Source of the DNA: Bin87 sp965208015
Lineage (GTDB): Bacteria; Chloroflexota; Dehalococcoidia; Lucifugimonadales; UBA3495
DNA: 64,000 nucleotides
Direction of reading: 5' to 3'
NCBI GenBank assembly: GCA_965208015.1
Contig: OZ242309.1
Coordinates: 186,001-250,000 of the forward strand
The position numbers and the translations under genes were made by a program. Shown here one piece after another: positions 16,819 through 24,693 of this stretch. Under the pieces are notes generated by a model. That model was not told the origin of the DNA. It worked only from the letters and a program-made list of their open reading frames with translations, and ran no database searches. How positions within the stretch are numbered: the first letter of the stretch is position 1; the number at the start of each line of letters is the position of its first letter.

Positions 16819-18033
16819 TTATGGGCCTTGCTGCTGGGGCGGCGGGGTGACCCTCGGCGCGGTCAGACGCACCTGGTCGGTGACCCACGCGTAACGATGG
16901 CTGTCGAAGTTGATCTTCACCCAGCCTTCCTCAGACCCCCGCGCCAACTGGTCGTCTTTCCATTCCTCGACGCGCGCGCTGGCCATCTGGAAGAGCATCT
17001 GGGATTCGACTTGGCGCGTTTCCGGACTGCCGATGGCCTGGATGATGAAGATCGTTTCATCTTCGTAGATGGGCGTCGATATCTCACCGGGTTCCAGCGT
17101 GGCGGGTTTGCGCGTTTCGGTGCCGTCCTCGGCAACTTCGGTCTCGCCGAACAGGTAGCTGTCGAACTCCGGAAACGCTCCTTTGGGTACCCACCCGATG
17201 TAGCCGTCCGACCCCGTAATCTCCCTGGATACCGACCCAAAGTCCTGGCCCAGCACCAGGCGCTCGCGGACCGCCTCCGGTGAAGCGGACGAGTTCAGAC
17301 TCAGCGCGATGGCCTGTAGTTCAACCTGTGGCGCCTCCTCCGGCAGGGAACCCAACATGATGCCGAACAGTGTGCTCTGGTGCAGCCGCTCCTCCATGAT
17401 CCGGCGGTAGGCGTCGTCGGTGAGGTTCACCTGGGTCAGGAAGTTCTTGTAAATGTTGTCGAACTCGGCATCCAGCTGCGCCTCCAATTGAGCGTCACCG
17501 GCTTCCTGACCCGGTTCCGGCTCAGGGCGGAATTGGTTGCGGATCGCCTCGTCAATCTGCGCGTCGGTGACGTTGATGCCGAGGCCGGGCGCCGCCTGGC
17601 GCAGTATCTCGGCGTGCAGCAGGTCGGTCAGCAGCTGGAATGGGATCCGGCTGAAATCGACCTGTCCTCCCTGGTATCGGTTGATGCCCTGCAGCACGCG
17701 GATCCGTTCTACCAGGTCGCCCATGGTGAAGCGAACGCCCCGCACTTCGCCGGCCATCACGCGCGGAGGCAGTATGAACTGCTGGTACACGCCGGCCAAC
17801 ACCACGCCAACGATCACCAGGATCAGGACAGCTCCGACTATAATCGCGATCCGTTGCCGGCGGGATTCCAACCGGCGGCGGCTGCGCGCTGCCTGCACGG
17901 CATCGGCGCTGGTCGCGCCCAGCCGACGACTGCGGCCGGCCGCGCTTCTCGACGGACGACGCCGGGCCGGCTGTTGCGGAGCCTCCTCTGCCTCTTCGGC
18001 GCTGCGTTTCCAGGGCAGCGAAAGGTTCAGCAT
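16819..18033 (-). CDS. Membrane-anchored peptidyl-prolyl isomerase (SurA/PrsA-like)
   Basis: A 404-residue protein. Residues 1-60 are a basic, Arg/Ala-rich cytoplasmic tail. Residues about 62-85 (IAIIVGAVLILVIVGVVLAG) form one transmembrane anchor. The extracytoplasmic part resembles SurA: an N-terminal helical chaperone region (DLLHAEILRQAAPGLGINVT), then a rotamase-like domain with GQDFGSVSREITGSDGYIGW and FGETEVAEDGTETR, where AFPEF and PGEISTPIYEDETIFIIQ follow the parvulin pattern. A role in folding secreted proteins is inferred. It follows rpsR by 15 bases, where rplI or a helicase gene is often found in other bacteria. It has no lipobox. Confidence 0.82.
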   Translation of the reverse strand: MLNLSLPWKRSAEEAEEAPQQPARRRPSRSAAGRSRRLGATSADAVQAARSRRRLESRRQRIAIIVGAVLILVIVGVVLAGVYQQFILPPRVMAGEVRGVRFTMGDLVERIRVLQGINRYQGGQVDFSRIPFQLLTDLLHAEILRQAAPGLGINVTDAQIDEAIRNQFRPEPEPGQEAGDAQLEAQLDAEFDNIYKNFLTQVNLTDDAYRRIMEERLHQSTLFGIMLGSLPEEAPQVELQAIALSLNSSASPEAVRERLVLGQDFGSVSREITGSDGYIGWVPKGAFPEFDSYLFGETEVAEDGTETRKPATLEPGEISTPIYEDETIFIIQAIGSPETRQVESQMLFQMASARVEEWKDDQLARGSEEGWVKINFDSHRYAWVTDQVRLTAPRVTPPPQQQGP

Positions 18034-18048
18034 CTGAGGGTGGGCCGA

Positions 18049-18522
18049 TCAGCGACCCGAACGCATGCCGACGTTGATGCTGTGTTCGGGTGCGTAGGGC
18101 AGCAGGGCGAGGTAGCGGGCCCGCTTGATTGCCTGGGCCAAAAGCCGCTGGTTCTTCGCCGAAGTGCCGGTCTTGCGCGTGGGTTCGATTTTTCCCTGCT
18201 CGGATATGTACCGTCGCAGGCGGTCCACGTCCTTGTAGTCGGGCGTGACGCCCTCAACCGTGAAGGCGCACACTCTGCGACGCGGTCCGTACCGTCGCCC
18301 GCCGCGGCCGCCGCCGCGTGGCCCGCCCCTTCCCGGGGGGCGCCCGCCCGGTCCACCCGGCCGTCCGCCCGGTCCACCGGGAGGGCCGCCTGGCCGTCCC
18401 CCCGGAGGACCGCCACCCGGTCCGCCGGCTGGCGGTCCGCCAGCGCCAGGAGGTCCACCAGCCGGCGCAGATGGGGCCGCGCTGGGGGGCGGAGTTGCAG
18501 GTGCGGATTGTGGAGTAGTCAT
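18049..18522 (-). CDS. rpsR: Ribosomal protein bS18 with long Gly/Pro N-terminal extension
   Basis: Small-subunit protein S18, which pairs with S6 on the 30S platform. Residues about 78-157 are the normal S18 core: RRRVCAFTVEG, DYKDVDRLRRYISEQGKI, LLAQAIKRARYLALLPY. In front of it is an unusual low-complexity tail of about 77 residues made mostly of Gly, Pro, Arg and Ala (repeats of GGPPGGPGG type). Most bacterial S18 proteins are 70-90 residues, so this one is nearly double. Only one cysteine is present, so no zinc knuckle. The ATG at 18522 is the only reasonable start, because the tail is in frame and begins MTTPQSAPATP. Third gene of rpsF-ssb-rpsR. Confidence 0.93.
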   Translation of the reverse strand: MTTPQSAPATPPPSAAPSAPAGGPPGAGGPPAGGPGGGPPGGRPGGPPGGPGGRPGGPGGRPPGRGGPRGGGRGGRRYGPRRRVCAFTVEGVTPDYKDVDRLRRYISEQGKIEPTRKTGTSAKNQRLLAQAIKRARYLALLPYAPEHSINVGMRSGR

Positions 18523-18564
18523 CGCTGAAGATTCCTCCGGTGTGGGAGTTCGGTTGGTGCAGTC

Positions 18565-19065
18565 TTAGAAGGGCAGATCGTCTACGTCCATCGGATCGCC
18601 GCCGCCGCTGGCTCCGCGCCGGTCATCGTAGCCGCCGCGCTGCTCGCCATACCCGCCGCCGTCGCCTCGATCGCCGTAAGTGCGTTCAGATTGTCCGCCG
18701 TAGCCACCGCGCTGTCCGCCGTACCCGCCGTCGTCCATGTCGTCCCGGCGGCCCAGCATTTGCATGTCTGTCACAGTCACGTCCAACGAAAATCCTGGCG
18801 TTCCGTCTCGACGGTCGTATTGCCGGGAACGAAGCCGGCCTTCGACGTAGACCTGTTGACCACGGCTGAGGTATTGGTTGCAGGTATCCGCAAGCCGCCC
18901 GAAAGCGGTGCAGTTGAACCATTCGGTTTCCTCGCGCCGCTCTCCGGCCGCAGTTGTGTAGCGGTGGTTGCTGGCGATGCTGAACGACGTCATTGGGTTG
19001 CCGGATGTCGAGTATCGCATCTCCGGATCTCGACCAAGGTTGCCAATGATGATGATCTTGTTCAC
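18565..19065 (-). CDS. ssb: Single-stranded DNA-binding protein
   Basis: A 166-residue SSB. Residues 1-105 are the OB-fold (MNKIIIIGNLGRDPEMRYS, EETEWFNCTAFGRLADTC, YVEGRLRSRQYDRRDG). A Gly/Tyr-rich flexible linker with GGYGGQ-type repeats follows. The acidic tip DPMDVDDLPF at the C-terminus is the protein-interaction peptide used to recruit replication and repair partners. It lies between rpsF (6-bp gap) and rpsR, the usual arrangement. The start ATG at 19065 fits the family N-terminus exactly. Confidence 0.96.
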   Translation of the reverse strand: MNKIIIIGNLGRDPEMRYSTSGNPMTSFSIASNHRYTTAAGERREETEWFNCTAFGRLADTCNQYLSRGQQVYVEGRLRSRQYDRRDGTPGFSLDVTVTDMQMLGRRDDMDDGGYGGQRGGYGGQSERTYGDRGDGGGYGEQRGGYDDRRGASGGGDPMDVDDLPF

Positions 19066-19071
19066 GACAAC

Positions 19072-19746
19072 TTACGCCTCTGTGGGCCTATCGGTTTCGG
19101 CGGGCGGCTCCGGTGCCGGCTCGGTGCTGATGTTGGGTTCAGGAGCAGCGGGCGGTTCGGGAGGCGACGCTGCCTCGGCGCTGTTCTCCAGTGCCGGAGC
19201 GGGAGCGGGAGCAGAGTCGGCAGATGCCGGCGCGGGGGCTGGACCACCGGAAGCCGGCGCTCCTTCTGCCGGAGGAGCCGTCGGTGCGCCGGGAGCCCCA
19301 GCGGGGGGAGGCCCACCCTGTCGGCGATCGCCGAAACCACCCTGTCCTTCGGGTATCGGTCCGCCGCCGTCCTGGCGTCGGCCTCGTCCGGGCGGGATGT
19401 ACCGTGATGGAGCAGTCAGCGGTCCCGGGGGCGGCTTGTCGGGCAACGGGCCGTCGCAGTTTACGATCAGCGAACGCAGCACCTGCTCGTCCAGCCGCAG
19501 GTAATTTTCCAGCTCCCGGTTGAAGGAGTTGTCCACCGTGAAGGTGCTCAAATGGTACGATCCTTCCAGGAAATTGTAGTTTCCCTTGCGGATCGGATAT
19601 GCCAACCGGCGGGTGCCCCAGATCTGTTCGGAGGTGATTTCGCCGTCCCGGTTAGCGATGAACGACTTGATCTCGTCCCATTTGGCCGATGCTTCGTCCT
19701 GGTTGAGCATCGGGCTCAGAATTGTTACCAGTTCGTAATGACGCAA
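19072..19746 (-). CDS. rpsF: Ribosomal protein bS6 with long disordered C-terminal extension
   Basis: Small-subunit protein S6; 224 residues. The core (residues 1 to about 100) shows RHYELVTILSPML, WGTRRLAYPIRKGNYNFLEG and LRLDEQVLRSLIV. After it comes about 115 residues of Pro/Ala/Gly/Glu-rich low-complexity sequence, whereas typical S6 is 95-135 residues. The start codon is TTG at 19746 (TTG-CGT-CAT-TAC), supported by AGGAG eight bases upstream and by the family N-terminus. It is the first gene of the rpsF-ssb-rpsR operon, behind the promoter at 19783-19811. Its binding partner S18 in the same operon also carries a low-complexity extension. Confidence 0.94.
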   Translation of the reverse strand: MRHYELVTILSPMLNQDEASAKWDEIKSFIANRDGEITSEQIWGTRRLAYPIRKGNYNFLEGSYHLSTFTVDNSFNRELENYLRLDEQVLRSLIVNCDGPLPDKPPPGPLTAPSRYIPPGRGRRQDGGGPIPEGQGGFGDRRQGGPPPAGAPGAPTAPPAEGAPASGGPAPAPASADSAPAPAPALENSAEAASPPEPPAAPEPNISTEPAPEPPAETDRPTEA

Positions 19747-19782
19747 GTTCGAATCTCCTGAATTGGTGAAAACGCAACGGCG

Positions 19783-19811
19783 ATTATAGCATTCGGCGCC
19801 TTGAGTGTCAG
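19783..19811 (-). promoter_or_regulatory. Sigma-70-type promoter of the rpsF-ssb-rpsR operon
   Basis: On the minus strand a -35 box CTGACA (19811-19806) is followed by exactly 17 bases and a perfect -10 box TATAAT (19788-19783). The predicted start of transcription lies about 25-30 bases upstream of the TTG start of rpsF, leaving room for the AGGAG ribosome-binding site. It is the best consensus promoter I found in the window. It sits in the 178-bp gap between the alpha-E gene and rpsF. Confidence 0.7.
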
Positions 19812-19924
19812 TACGGACGCTGCGCCAAAACCCCGGAAACCCGGCCCGACTACTCTTTGCCTCTGTCGGCGGGACGTACTCTGATGCCTTGGGCGTCGGT
19901 TACCGAGCGATGCCAAATCCGGGG

Positions 19925-20944
19925 TCAGTAGTCGAAGTACACCGCACTGACGAGGCCATGCAGTTGCCGGCTCAGGTCTGCAGTCTGGATCAGCAACCTT
20001 GGCCGGTCCTCGGAGTCCGGCCACTCGTACAGCACCAGCGAACGCAGCCGGCCCGACATTCGGATTGCCGCCTCGGTGGATCCACGGTCTGGACCCGTGC
20101 CGATAGCCTCCAGTTCAGCGGACACGGTGTCCAGGGCACGGCGCATTGAGTTGGGAAGGAGCGGGTCGGTGACCAACAGGTTGAGCACCTGGTCCGGCCG
20201 TATTCCCACGCTGTAAGCGCGCATGTACGCTTCCTGGGCGTGAAAGATGCGAAGCAGCGTGGTCCAGTCAGACTCCGTATGCTCGGAGGGTTGTTCGTCT
20301 TCCTCCAGCTGTGCCAGCAGGAGGCCGCACGCCAGTTGGGACCTTTCGAGGAACCTCCCCAACTGCATGAAGTGCCAACCTTCGTCGCGGTACATGGTGG
20401 CCGCCGCCACTCCCACGAACGTTTCGATGTCCTCGACCGTTTCCGTGTAGAAACCCTCCGGTGAGCCCAGCCATATATCCAGCATCCTGATCCGCTGGAG
20501 CTTCAGGTAAGTCAGGTTCAACGACCGCCACATCTCGGCGCTGATGCAATGACGCATCTGTCGCGCGTTTTCTCGTCCCAAGGCAAAGCAGCTCCACACC
20601 GAACTTGGATTGGCGCGTTCGAACGTGAGGTCGTCCGCAAGCGTGAACGAATCCGCCAGGGTGTAGTTGTCGCTGATCCGCTGTTGCGTCTGGACCTGCC
20701 CCGACGGGCCATCCGCTCGGTGGAACTGCGGCGTGGCCCTCTCATTCGACGGCGCCAGTTCCAGCCCTCCCGCCGGCGGTTCGCGGTCAAGGCTGCGATA
20801 GATGCGGCGCCAGCCCGAGTAAATTTCGCCGGTCGGCCGGTCCACCAGAGCTTCCGCCTGCAACTGCAGCATCCGGGTAAGGTGGTCCGCCCGCTCCAGG
20901 TAGCGGCCCATCCAGTAAAGGCCCTGCGCGCTTCGAGACAGCAA
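19925..20944 (-). CDS. Alpha-E domain protein (DUF403)
   Basis: A 339-residue all-helical protein of the alpha-E (DUF403) family. The family start LSRSAQGLYWMGRYLERADH and the later YRDEGWHFMQLGRFLERSQL are diagnostic. These proteins occur next to circularly permuted ATP-grasp enzymes, and comparative genomics has proposed that the pair builds or ligates a peptide. The start codon is TTG at 20944 with a GGAGGAG site upstream. It begins six bases after the ATP-grasp stop, so the two are co-translated. The usual third partner, a transglutaminase-like protease, is not adjacent here. The biochemical function is unproven. Confidence 0.88.
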   Translation of the reverse strand: MLSRSAQGLYWMGRYLERADHLTRMLQLQAEALVDRPTGEIYSGWRRIYRSLDREPPAGGLELAPSNERATPQFHRADGPSGQVQTQQRISDNYTLADSFTLADDLTFERANPSSVWSCFALGRENARQMRHCISAEMWRSLNLTYLKLQRIRMLDIWLGSPEGFYTETVEDIETFVGVAAATMYRDEGWHFMQLGRFLERSQLACGLLLAQLEEDEQPSEHTESDWTTLLRIFHAQEAYMRAYSVGIRPDQVLNLLVTDPLLPNSMRRALDTVSAELEAIGTGPDRGSTEAAIRMSGRLRSLVLYEWPDSEDRPRLLIQTADLSRQLHGLVSAVYFDY

Positions 20945-20949
20945 TCCGG

Positions 20950-22395
20950 CTACTCCTCCAGGACCCAGACGTCCTTGCCGCCGCCCCCCTGGCTGGAATT
21001 GACCACCAGGCTGCCTCGTCTCAGCGCGACGCGGCAGAACGCTCCCGGGACTATCCGCGTGATCTCCCCGTGCAGGATGAACGGCCGCAGGTCGACGTGT
21101 CGAGGCTCGAATATGCCGTCAATCAGGCACGGGGACCGCGACAGCGCCAGCGTGGGCTGGGCGATGAAATCCGCCGGGTTGGCGCGCACCTGCTCCGCGT
21201 ATTCCGCCCGCTCTTGAGGTGTGGCGTGGGGACCCACCAGCATCCCGTATCCGCCGGACTCGCCGACCCTTTTCACCACCAGCTTGTCCAGGTTGTCCAG
21301 CGTGTACTCCAGTTCCTGCGGCCGGCGGCAGAGGTAGGTTTCCACGTTTTGCAGCAGCGGTTCTTCGCCCAGGTAATACCGGATCAGATCGGGTACGTAC
21401 GCGTAGACGCTCTTGTCGTCGGCAACGCCCGTTCCCGGAGCGTTGGCCAGCGCCACGTTGCCCCGCAGGTAAGCATCCATCAGACCCGGAACGCCCAGGA
21501 CTGAATCGGGCCGGAAGACCGTAGGGTCAATGAAATCGTCATCGACCCGTCGGTAGATCACGTCCACCCTCTGCAGTCCCGTCGTCGTCCTCATGCAGAC
21601 GAAACCGTCATCGACCACCAGGTCGCGGCCCTCGACCAGCTCCGCCCCCAGTTCTCCGGCCAGGAACATGTGCTCGTAGAAGGCGGAGTTGTAGACCCCC
21701 GGCGTCAGCAGGGCGATGGTCGGGTTGGTTTGTCCTCCGGGCGCCAGTTCCCGCAGGGTGTCCAGCAGCAGCCGGCCGTAGTTCTCCACCTCCAGCACCC
21801 GGGAAGCGCGATACAGCCGGCGCAGGCTCGCCTTCACCGCTTTCCGGTTGGCGATCATGTAGGACACGCCCGAGGGCACTCGCAGGTTGTCCTCCAGGAC
21901 ACGGAAGCCGTCGTTGGTGCGCACTATGTCGGTGCCGCAGATGGCCACCCAGGTGCCCTGCGGCGGGGTGAAACCCCGCATCTCCAGCCGGTATTGCGGG
22001 CAGCCCAGCACCATGTCCTCCGGGATCACGCCGTCTCGGGTCACCCGCGACTCACCGTACACGTCCTGCAAAAACAGGTTCAGCGCCTTGAGACGCTGGG
22101 TCAGGCCGGATTCCAGTTCACGCCATTCCGCTTCAGGCAGCAGCCGCGGCACACAGTCGATGGGGATGATGCGCTCGTCGGCCTCATCGTCCCCATACAC
22201 GGTGAAGGTGATCCCCTCGTTGGAGAACGACCGGGTCACCCTTTCCTGGATGGCGGTCAACTCTTCGGCGGAGAGGTCGATGAGCGTTTGCCGCAACCCC
22301 TTCCAGTCGTCCCTCGTCCGACCGTCGGCGTGAAACATCTCGTCAAAGACGTCTCCGTCGATGCTGTAATTCTGGAACCGGTCTGCCGTGGTCAC
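20950..22395 (-). CDS. Circularly permuted ATP-grasp protein (DUF404/DUF407)
   Basis: A 481-residue circularly permuted ATP-grasp enzyme. Recognisable segments are DEMFHADGRTRDDWKGL near the N-terminus, FLQDVYGESRVTRDGVIP, and the ATP-grasp core LDKLVVKRVGESGGYGMLVG. The pair of this protein with an alpha-E protein (next gene) is a conserved two-gene unit predicted to form amide bonds on an unknown peptide. The start is GTG at 22395 (V-T-T-A-D-R-F). It is the first gene of the pair; the region upstream to 22534 is a 139-bp gap before the convergently placed end of the flavin oxidoreductase gene on the same strand. Confidence 0.9.
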   Translation of the reverse strand: MTTADRFQNYSIDGDVFDEMFHADGRTRDDWKGLRQTLIDLSAEELTAIQERVTRSFSNEGITFTVYGDDEADERIIPIDCVPRLLPEAEWRELESGLTQRLKALNLFLQDVYGESRVTRDGVIPEDMVLGCPQYRLEMRGFTPPQGTWVAICGTDIVRTNDGFRVLEDNLRVPSGVSYMIANRKAVKASLRRLYRASRVLEVENYGRLLLDTLRELAPGGQTNPTIALLTPGVYNSAFYEHMFLAGELGAELVEGRDLVVDDGFVCMRTTTGLQRVDVIYRRVDDDFIDPTVFRPDSVLGVPGLMDAYLRGNVALANAPGTGVADDKSVYAYVPDLIRYYLGEEPLLQNVETYLCRRPQELEYTLDNLDKLVVKRVGESGGYGMLVGPHATPQERAEYAEQVRANPADFIAQPTLALSRSPCLIDGIFEPRHVDLRPFILHGEITRIVPGAFCRVALRRGSLVVNSSQGGGGKDVWVLEE

Positions 22396-22534
22396 GCGCG
22401 CCTCTGGTCTGCTCGTTTGCCTGGCCCTTGTTCGGCGGCCCGAATCGTTCGGACTGCCCTCTGGTCAGCAGACTAGCAAATTGCCGCACACCGGCACAAC
22501 CCAATCGCGGTCTCACGACAGCGGCCTGCGGGGT

Positions 22535-23584
22535 TCACGCCGCCGCCAGCGCCGGTATCACGTGGTTCCCAAAAGCCTGCACTTCCGCTTCCGGCGGGGC
22601 AAAGGTGAGGCACGGCATCAGGTACAGCTGATTGACCCCATGTTGCGCCATCTCCTGTATCCGCGCGGTGCAGTACTCCGGTGTGCCTACAAGTCCCATG
22701 GCGTTGCACAGCTGACTGTTCACCTCGTCGTCCACGAACTGGGTCAACTCGATGGCTTCTTCCCAGTTGGGAGCGTGTCCCAGGTCGGGATAAACGTCAC
22801 GCACCGCCTGCGGAACCTCGTAGTCCGGGATGTCCAGCCCGGAGTAAGGCAGCCAGTTGGGGCCGCCCCACAACAGCCCCCAGTGTACTGCCACCGGGCG
22901 CGCCAGGCGACGGGCCTCTTCGGTGGAATCCGCAACGCACGTGCGCACCGCGAACATCACGTCCAGGTCGTCCAGGGTTCGGCCGCCGCGTTTCGCTCCG
23001 GCTTCCAGGTGCTCCATTGCTTTCCCGACAATGCCCGGCGTGTACCCCACCAGCACCAGCGCGCCGTCGGCCACCTCGCCGGCCAGTTCCAGCGAGCGCG
23101 GACCCGACGCCGCCATCAGGACGGGAACCCCGTGCCCGCCGTCGCTGCCCGCGAAGTCGAGGCGATTGGTCATGCCGTCGTATTCCACCGACTCCCCGGC
23201 CAGCAGCGCCTTCACTTCCATGATGCAGCGGCGCATTTGCCGCAGGGTGGCCGGTCGGCGTCCGATGGTGCTGGCCGAGGTGTACCCGGTTCCGATGATG
23301 AACTTGGTCCTGCCTGGAGCAAGTTCCGCAACCGTCTGCGCCGCTCCCGCCAGCACCGAAGGTATGCGTCCGAAGGGGTTGGTCACCGCCGGGAACAGCC
23401 GCAGCTTGCTGGTGGCGTTGGCGGCCATGCCCATGGTCACGAAGGTATCCCGGCATATCATCTGGCTGTCCAGGATCCCCGCTCCGTCAAAGCCCGCCTC
23501 CTCTATCTGTCGGATCATGCGCAGCAGTTCCGGCATTGGCGACGTGCCGGGGACGCGCATCGAAATCTTGATGGGCTCTGCCAT
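22535..23584 (-). CDS. LLM-class flavin-dependent oxidoreductase
   Basis: A 349-residue luciferase-like (TIM-barrel) oxidoreductase using F420 or FMN. Typical features are RQIEEAGFDGAGILDSQ at strand-helix 1, the FPAVTNPFGRIPSVLAG segment and GPRSLELAGEVADGALV. I chose the ATG at 23584 (MAEPIKISMRVPG), with GGAGG eight bases upstream; the open frame extends further but without homology. Relatives include F420-dependent methylene-H4MPT reductase, alkanesulfonate and nitrilotriacetate monooxygenases, so the substrate is uncertain. The gene is divergent from the cysteine dioxygenase gene, which with later genes suggests a sulfur link. Confidence 0.88.
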   Translation of the reverse strand: MAEPIKISMRVPGTSPMPELLRMIRQIEEAGFDGAGILDSQMICRDTFVTMGMAANATSKLRLFPAVTNPFGRIPSVLAGAAQTVAELAPGRTKFIIGTGYTSASTIGRRPATLRQMRRCIMEVKALLAGESVEYDGMTNRLDFAGSDGGHGVPVLMAASGPRSLELAGEVADGALVLVGYTPGIVGKAMEHLEAGAKRGGRTLDDLDVMFAVRTCVADSTEEARRLARPVAVHWGLLWGGPNWLPYSGLDIPDYEVPQAVRDVYPDLGHAPNWEEAIELTQFVDDEVNSQLCNAMGLVGTPEYCTARIQEMAQHGVNQLYLMPCLTFAPPEAEVQAFGNHVIPALAAA

Positions 23585-23782
23585 ACGGTTATCCTCCGTC
23601 AACAATGGGCTCACGCAATTCGGTCGCGGTAGTATAGCAGCGCGAACGGCTGCACCTGCTCGAACCTCAATTGAGTTTGCGAGCCGCATCGCGCACTCCG
23701 GGCCACGCGGAGGCCATTAGGTTGCCACTGCTAGGCTGACACCGTTAAACTGACGTCACTTGAACCCCGGAGGGAACGTTAA

Positions 23783-24370
23783 ATGGCCGCTGTCCGTTAC
23801 GCTTTGGAAGACTTCGTTCATGATATGGAGGATCTTCTCGGTTCCCAGCCAACCGATGAGCGGATTTTCGACAAGGGCTCAGCCTGCCTGTCACGTCTCA
23901 TCGCCAACCCCGACGCCATCCTGGAACGATTCCGGCTGCCCGTTGGCTCGGGGAGCCGCTCCAATCACGGTTCGTGGCTGCTCCACCATAGCCCCGAAAG
24001 CGGCCTCCTGGTAACGGCAGTCGTGTGGGGCCCCGGCGATCACGCCGCTCCGCATGACCACCGGACCTGGGGCATGATCGGAGTGATGGACAACGCCCTC
24101 ACCGAAACCCGATTCCGGCGCGTCGACGACCGCCAGCGCGAAGACTGGGCCCAGCTGGAACGCGACCGTTCCGCCGTGGTCAAGCCGGGCGAAATAAGCC
24201 TGCTGATCCCAGAGGTGGACGAAATCCACCAGATGGACAACTTCACGGATCGGCCCACCGTCGAGATCCACGTCTACGGGCAGGATCTGCGTGGCCTGGA
24301 GCGTGTCCGCTACAACCTGGAAACCGGCGCCGTAAGGCAGATGATGACGGAAAAGTACGATAACTGCTGA
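23783..24370 (+). CDS. Cysteine dioxygenase-like thiol dioxygenase
   Basis: A 195-residue cupin of the cysteine dioxygenase type I family. The non-haem iron ligands are H91 and H93 in HAAPHDHRTW and H149 in DEIHQMDN. Members oxidise the thiol of cysteine, 3-mercaptopropionate or a related compound to the sulfinate with O2. A strong GGAGG site precedes the ATG at 23783. It is followed by a four-domain rhodanese and a sulfite-oxidase-family enzyme, consistent with complete oxidation of organic thiol sulfur to sulfate, although sulfinate desulfination genes are not seen. Substrate choice between cysteine and mercaptopropionate cannot be settled by eye. Confidence 0.87.
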   Translation: MAAVRYALEDFVHDMEDLLGSQPTDERIFDKGSACLSRLIANPDAILERFRLPVGSGSRSNHGSWLLHHSPESGLLVTAVVWGPGDHAAPHDHRTWGMIGVMDNALTETRFRRVDDRQREDWAQLERDRSAVVKPGEISLLIPEVDEIHQMDNFTDRPTVEIHVYGQDLRGLERVRYNLETGAVRQMMTEKYDNC

Positions 24371-24384
24371 TCCCGCGTGCCGGA

Positions 24385-24406
24385 CGGGAGCGCATTGCTG
24401 CTCCCG
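24385..24406 (+). terminator. Weak stem-loop after the cysteine dioxygenase gene
   Basis: A 7-bp perfect stem (CGGGAGC/GCTCCCG) with an 8-base loop starts 15 bases after the stop codon. No U-tract follows, so a rho-independent terminator is only a possibility. Confidence 0.3.
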
Positions 24407-24419
24407 CGTGTATACTTAA

Positions 24420-24463
24420 TCCGATAACATACTCCCATCGGTCCGATAACATACTCCCATCGG
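24420..24463 (+). repeat. Two tandem 22-bp repeats, operator-like, upstream of the rhodanese gene
   Basis: Two identical 22-bp copies (24420-24441 and 24442-24463) stand directly next to each other. Each begins TCCGAT and ends ATCGG, so each copy is itself a gapped inverted repeat (CCGAT-11 bases-ATCGG). This is the geometry of paired binding sites for a dimeric regulator. They lie in the 323-bp gap between the cysteine dioxygenase and rhodanese genes. Downstream there is a hairpin at 24473-24494 and otherwise nothing I recognise up to the rhodanese ribosome-binding site. Confidence 0.6.
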
Positions 24464-24472
24464 ATTGATGTA

Positions 24473-24494
24473 ACGAGAGAACCTTCTCTCTCGT
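24473..24494 (+). other. Stem-loop in the rhodanese leader
   Basis: An 8-bp perfect stem (ACGAGAGA/TCTCTCGT) with a 6-base loop lies ten bases after the tandem repeats. No T-run follows. It may be a leader structure or an attenuator; the remaining 200 bases to the rhodanese start match no riboswitch I know. Confidence 0.35.
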
Positions 24495-24693
24495 CAGATG
24501 TGCTAAATACCGGTCTCTGCCTCGACTCCCGTCGGACATGAGGGTCGATAACTGCGAAATCTTCAAACTCATAGCTGGACGTTCAGTCGGTCGCCTGTCC
24601 ATATCGTCGATATGATCGATGCCATCCTTCGCGCGACCGGCCGCGAATCGCTTTTGATTGGAACTAATCGGCCCTGCCGACGGAGATGCGCTG

